NCBI RefSeq assembly: GCF_017115105.1 | Contig: NZ_JABXKH010000065.1 | Location: 1 to 52,711 of the forward strand | DNA: 52,711 nt | Source of the DNA: Nostoc sp. NMS2 | Lineage (GTDB): Bacteria > Cyanobacteriota > Cyanobacteriia > Cyanobacteriales > Nostocaceae | Direction of reading: 5' to 3' | Shown: positions 49,901 through 52,711 of the stretch, one piece after another | Layout of the letters: the number at the start of each line of letters is the position of its first letter | Numbering within the stretch: position 1 is the stretch's first letter | Notes under the pieces: model-generated | Told to the model about the DNA's origin: nothing | Seen by the model: the letters and a program-made list of their open reading frames with translations, nothing else | Databases searched by the model: none | Made by a program: the position numbers and the translations under genes

Positions 49901-52345
49901 GCAGATGGTAATGCTAGCTTGGCTAATGGTAAATTGCGGATTGGAGATAGCAACATCGCCTTAAGTGGAAATGTGCAAACAGGGAACGATCCCAAATTTC
50001 AACTCCAAGCTAATGTAGACCAAGCCAGAATTGAGAGACTTTTACAAGCATTTAATATCTTCGACTTTCAAGACCTTGGTAGCGGGTTGCAGCCTCCAAC
50101 GTTGGCTGGAGCAGAAGTACTTAATACCAAGCCTATTAGTTTGCCCAATGCAGATTTGAAAACACAATTAGCATATTTCTCTAATATCGCAGCATTTATA
50201 GCAAAACAACAGCAAGTAGAAACAAAAAAATCCGCATCTTTACCTACCCTTGCAGAATTAACGGGTGCTTTGAGCGGAGGAATTACAGCTAATGGCTCAT
50301 TAAAATCTGGGTTGAATGTCGGCTTTAATTTCCAAGGTGCTAACTGGAAATGGGGTGAATATTCCATTAATCAAGTCGTTGCTCAAGGTACTTTTGCTGA
50401 TGGAATCGTCACACTTTCGCCCTTGAGTGTTGGGATAAATCAAGGACTGGTGGCTTTTTCGGGACAATTAGGAACTGAACAACTATCTGGAAAGTTGAAT
50501 GTCGCAAGTCTACCTTTATCACTTTTACAACCTTTTATAGAAAGATATCCTGTAGATATCACTGGTAATGTAAATGCCGATGCCACATTAGGAGGTAGTT
50601 TACAAGATCCCAGAGTACAAGGGGAAGTGACACTGGCGAATGCGACTCTCAACCAGCAACCTATACAAACAGGACAGGCGAACTTTGACTACAACAAAGC
50701 TCGTTTGAATTTCGACAGTACCTTATTAGTGACAGGAACCCAACCAGTTATCGTTACAGGTAGCGTACCTGCGCCGTTACCATTTGCCGCAGTGCAACCA
50801 GATAGCAATCAAATCAGCATCAATGCCAATGTGAACAATGAAGGATTGGCACTGTTAAATCTGTTTACCAATAATCAAGTAACTTGGGTAGACGGTCAAG
50901 GAAAAGTAGATTTAAACGTTCAGGGTACTTTAAACGAACCAATTATCAATGGAAACGCCACAATTAACAATGCAACTGTTCGCGCTCAAGCTTTATCTGA
51001 ACCCCTAACAAATTTGACAGGGACAGCGCAATTTAATGGCAATACAGTCAGCGTTGAAAACATTCAAGGTACTTACAATAAAGGGCAAATAATTGCATCA
51101 GGCATCCTGCCAATTTTTGATCCTCAGCCAGGCGCAGCGAATCCTTTAACAATATCAATAGCAGACAAACTCAACTTTAAGCTTGCAGGACTGTATGAAG
51201 GCGGTGTCGGCGGCGATGTCGTAATTCGCGGAACAGCCGTAAAACCTGTAATTGGTGGAGATATTAAGCTGAGTGATGGTCAGGTGATTATTGGAAACTC
51301 TACTGCTAAGGCAAAATCAGCAACAACAGAAGCTGACACTAACGTCATCAATAGAGAAGAAGTTAACGCTAATGCTATACCTACAGCAGACAGTAGCGCT
51401 AGCACCGTGACTAAACCAGATAATAATGCTAACGCAGTAACTCCACCCAATTTACCTGTAGAGTTTGCAGATTTAAAGTTGAGTCTAAATGACAATGTTC
51501 ATGTTACCACTGAATCCCTACTAAGCTTTGTACCAGGAGGAGCCGCATTAAGTCAACCGATACTAAACTTTGAGGCCAAAGGCGACTTGACCATAAATGG
51601 TACATTAGCCAAGCCACTTCCTGAAGGAGAGATTCGTTTGACAGGAGGACGACTAAGTATATTTTCCACTGAGTTTGCTTTGGCGCGAGGCTACGAACAA
51701 ACTGCGCGGTTTACTCCAAGTCAAGGACTTGATCCTACTTTGGATGTTCGGCTTACTGCGATCGTACCTGAAGCATCAGCAAGGAACAGCCGAATTTTGG
51801 AATCCCCATTGTCTGCTGAAATCAGTGATGTTTCTGCGACTAACTTTGGTACTTTACGTACCGTTCGCGTTCAAGCAAGAGTGGACGGGCCAGCTAGTAA
51901 ACTAGGCGACAATCTGGAACTGACAAGTGAACCTAGCCGTAGTAAAGGAGAAATAGTTGCTTTGCTGGGAGGCTCGATTCTTGGTTCTTTCGGTCAAGCA
52001 GATGCAGGACAAGGACTGACTAATTTCGCTAGTTCTACCATTTTAGGTGGTTTGCAAGGAACTATCACTGCGATCGGGCAGGCTGTTGGTTTTAGCGAAT
52101 TTCGGATCTTTCCTACCCCTGCTACTAGTAAGGAAGCATCAAGAGCTTCAGTTCTGAATTTATCAGCAGAAGGTGTGTTTAATATTAATAGAAATTTCTC
52201 TGCCTCTTTATCGCGAGCTTTATCTACAGATGAGTCTTTGCGTTACAACGTGCTTTATCGGCTCAACGACGAAATTTTGATGCGAGGCTCAACTAATTTG
52301 GGAGATGAAAATCAATTCCAAGTTGAGTATGAAACTCGATTTTAG
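46988..52345 (+). CDS. tamB: TamB-type translocation and assembly module protein
   Basis: A 1785-residue AsmA/TamB superfamily protein. One N-terminal membrane anchor (LALCVVLLVGIAVGAWWARN, about residues 30-49) leads to a very long repetitive beta-sheet groove, with repeating turns such as GGQITASGQIQLAPQGQVDI and ANINISGTLSN-like units. The C-terminal DUF490 domain ends LRYNVLYRLNDEILMRGSTN. TamB-like proteins bridge inner and outer membranes and are thought to move lipids to the outer membrane or to help insert beta-barrels. Its length is at the upper end of the family in cyanobacteria. No Omp85 partner gene lies within the window on the same strand. Start ATG 46988 follows a stretch without a strong ribosome-binding site. 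Confidence 0.9.
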   Translation: MTRSPNSKNNQEPSNPRLWLLLLGRTSLALCVVLLVGIAVGAWWARNYVYKDLAPLVQQNLEQLLGRPVKVGKVERFSLSSLRFSSLSIPATPTDADEVVAKALEVQFSPLELLLTRKLALNVTLVKPNVYIQQDRDGRWVTAQVKAGEGKGAIQTELQTLQIQDGNVELMPFAAPTRPKGSVILNQVGGVARFFDQNQRIGYDINAQLARGGGVKIAGETQLKAQKTSLNLSTQNLQASDISRLIQLPIALQAGYLNADLGVQIPPKLSEIAVTGTATANQVTAKIQNIPQQVSNFNGRFSFQGRTVALENLSTNFGKVPILANGTINTQTGFNVSAQIKPVSAKNILDTLNVNSSVPASGEIQANIQVLGALQKPVLSGTVSNTKPIQVDRVLFKAVNTDFRLNVSQTASQLAVSNLKIVPAAGGQITGGGQANLGVKSDVRFNAQVDGVSGDILARGYDVSLPIAVGNISAKAQISGSLGKQPLNLDVSSVQVTPPTGGQITASGQIQLAPQGQVDIGIQAQGLPGNAIAQGYNISTPLNLGGISANAKVSGSLDKPLNVNVARIQANPEVGGQVIASGQLQLAPQGRVAFNVQAQNLPGDAIAKAYKSSPSITIGNVSANANISGTLSNLQAVAQVQAPTATYPTTGRVVAAKQGENILLPGAVFNVAGGTIVAQGQLAQQRWQGVVKTSQIQLNRFSPQLRGRLNSNIQLAGTTKSFQLADIRAAGQIRLSQGVALLAKPLTAQFQWNGQQIIVENASTPGLSANGAIAIQSPPTGAPKIAGFDLNVLAQNFNLKNTGFQVPGDVALAGLLDFNGKVTGNLDVPQANGNIRLRNFQVSDLAFDPLLTGNVNFQGGQGASLRLAGKQDRIALNLGADYRPTSFLVRRDGALTTGRTEGENLLINAQQFPIALIGGFLPNNQLKPLGGQLSGNLVVNLNNYAVAGDVAIAGPRVARVAADEFRGTINYADGNASLANGKLRIGDSNIALSGNVQTGNDPKFQLQANVDQARIERLLQAFNIFDFQDLGSGLQPPTLAGAEVLNTKPISLPNADLKTQLAYFSNIAAFIAKQQQVETKKSASLPTLAELTGALSGGITANGSLKSGLNVGFNFQGANWKWGEYSINQVVAQGTFADGIVTLSPLSVGINQGLVAFSGQLGTEQLSGKLNVASLPLSLLQPFIERYPVDITGNVNADATLGGSLQDPRVQGEVTLANATLNQQPIQTGQANFDYNKARLNFDSTLLVTGTQPVIVTGSVPAPLPFAAVQPDSNQISINANVNNEGLALLNLFTNNQVTWVDGQGKVDLNVQGTLNEPIINGNATINNATVRAQALSEPLTNLTGTAQFNGNTVSVENIQGTYNKGQIIASGILPIFDPQPGAANPLTISIADKLNFKLAGLYEGGVGGDVVIRGTAVKPVIGGDIKLSDGQVIIGNSTAKAKSATTEADTNVINREEVNANAIPTADSSASTVTKPDNNANAVTPPNLPVEFADLKLSLNDNVHVTTESLLSFVPGGAALSQPILNFEAKGDLTINGTLAKPLPEGEIRLTGGRLSIFSTEFALARGYEQTARFTPSQGLDPTLDVRLTAIVPEASARNSRILESPLSAEISDVSATNFGTLRTVRVQARVDGPASKLGDNLELTSEPSRSKGEIVALLGGSILGSFGQADAGQGLTNFASSTILGGLQGTITAIGQAVGFSEFRIFPTPATSKEASRASVLNLSAEGVFNINRNFSASLSRALSTDESLRYNVLYRLNDEILMRGSTNLGDENQFQVEYETRF

Positions 52346-52346
52346 A

Positions 52347-52711
52347 TTAGTGCAATGCCAATGCAGACCGAAACAATAGCATTGTCAGTCGATACAATAT
52401 GGCGGTTCTCAGTTGAGTGCAATACAGTCCATTATTCAGAAAGCCTTCAGGAGGACGAAACAGAGTCGTTTTCTCTCCAGTCGTCTTGTAAATAATATCT
52501 GCTGTGCGGTCAATTTTAATAGCCGCAGTCGCTCCATCCATCTGAAAATACCAATGATGCCATGTATGATTACCAATTACGTGACCATCAGCAGCCACCT
52601 ATTTGGCCAGGGTTAGCGCGTCTCAAAGCCTATTGACAAGAGGACTTGCCTGATCAGCAATCTTTGTTGGAAACAAAGTGACACCATCCGAGGTAGGGTA
52701 AGATTTAATTC
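52347..52711 (-). pseudogene. Polysaccharide deacetylase (NodB-type), degraded fragment
   Basis: The minus strand encodes ADGHVIGNHTWHHWYFQMDG and then IDRTADIIYKTTGEKTTLFRPPEGFLNNG, the central NodB-homology region of peptidoglycan/polysaccharide deacetylases (HTxxH metal motif, RPP motif). Upstream the same frame has TAG just before VAADG and TGA before DALTLAK, and downstream after FLNNG the normal sequence is lost and the frame ends TAA just after the tamB stop. The family start is absent or outside the window. It is a dead remnant, not the 83-residue protein its open frame suggests. Confidence 0.8.

Overview
The window comes from a filamentous, heterocyst-type cyanobacterium of the Nostoc/Anabaena group. 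The evidence is: very many HIP1 octamers (GCGATCGC) inside genes; short tandemly repeated repetitive sequences such as CTCCCTG heptamers, GGGGACAA octamers and CCCAATG heptamers; many small palindromic interspersed repeats; a linked furA-sigC pair with a convergent peptidoglycan-binding gene, as in Anabaena PCC 7120; and cyanobacterial families (SbtA/SbtB, CAAD/CURT1-like, DUF1995, SLH, TamB, XisH/XisI). It is chromosomal, with mostly housekeeping genes separated by long repeat-rich spacers.

Region 1 (1-3260) is an accessory patch. It holds the 3' part of a PIN/VapC toxin gene with a 48-nt hairpin-bearing insertion, a 58-residue membrane protein between two diverged copies of a 36-bp repeat, DUF1995 and histidine-phosphatase genes, an overlapping antitoxin/ParE-RelE toxin pair, and decayed XisH/XisI genes. 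A XisI relic lies on each side of the toxin-antitoxin pair. Region 2 (3350-13520): a large secreted zinc metalloprotease, a pentapeptide-repeat protein, a LOG-family protein, a PBP4-type carboxypeptidase and an HtrA/Deg protease, mostly envelope and protein quality control. Region 3 (13850-16510, minus strand): a metallo-beta-lactamase-fold protein whose metal ligands are replaced, panD, inorganic pyrophosphatase and a small membrane protein.

Region 4 (17300-22400): an internally deleted Uma2 gene, an SLH-domain membrane protein, a 100-bp inverted-repeat element with a 10-bp flanking repeat, a CAAD-domain protein and a hybrid-free sensor histidine kinase. Region 5 (22500-24530, minus): sbtA-sbtB-Tat-exported beta-carbonic anhydrase, a compact inorganic-carbon-uptake operon. 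Region 6 (25200-32650): a stand-alone ATP-grasp ligase, a proline-rich membrane protein, a Tat-type metallophosphatase, a MATE exporter, an ABM-fold monooxygenase-like protein and PcrA/UvrD helicase. Region 7 (33100-40900): cobN carrying four repeat-derived in-frame insertions, a peptidoglycan-binding protein gene running toward furA, furA, and sigC. Region 8 (41600-52711): gpsA, lipA, tRNA-Pro(CGG), a ClC transporter, a small conserved protein, a 1785-residue TamB homologue and a degraded polysaccharide-deacetylase gene at the right edge.

No CRISPR array, prophage, complete insertion sequence or rRNA was seen. The most notable observations are the repeat invasion of cobN, the ligand-less MBL protein next to panD, the sbtAB-carbonic anhydrase operon, the furA antisense layout, the two MITE-like families, and the XisI relics around a toxin-antitoxin module. 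Start codons were chosen by reading frame, family length and visible ribosome-binding sites. All family names rest on recognition of motifs, not on a database search.
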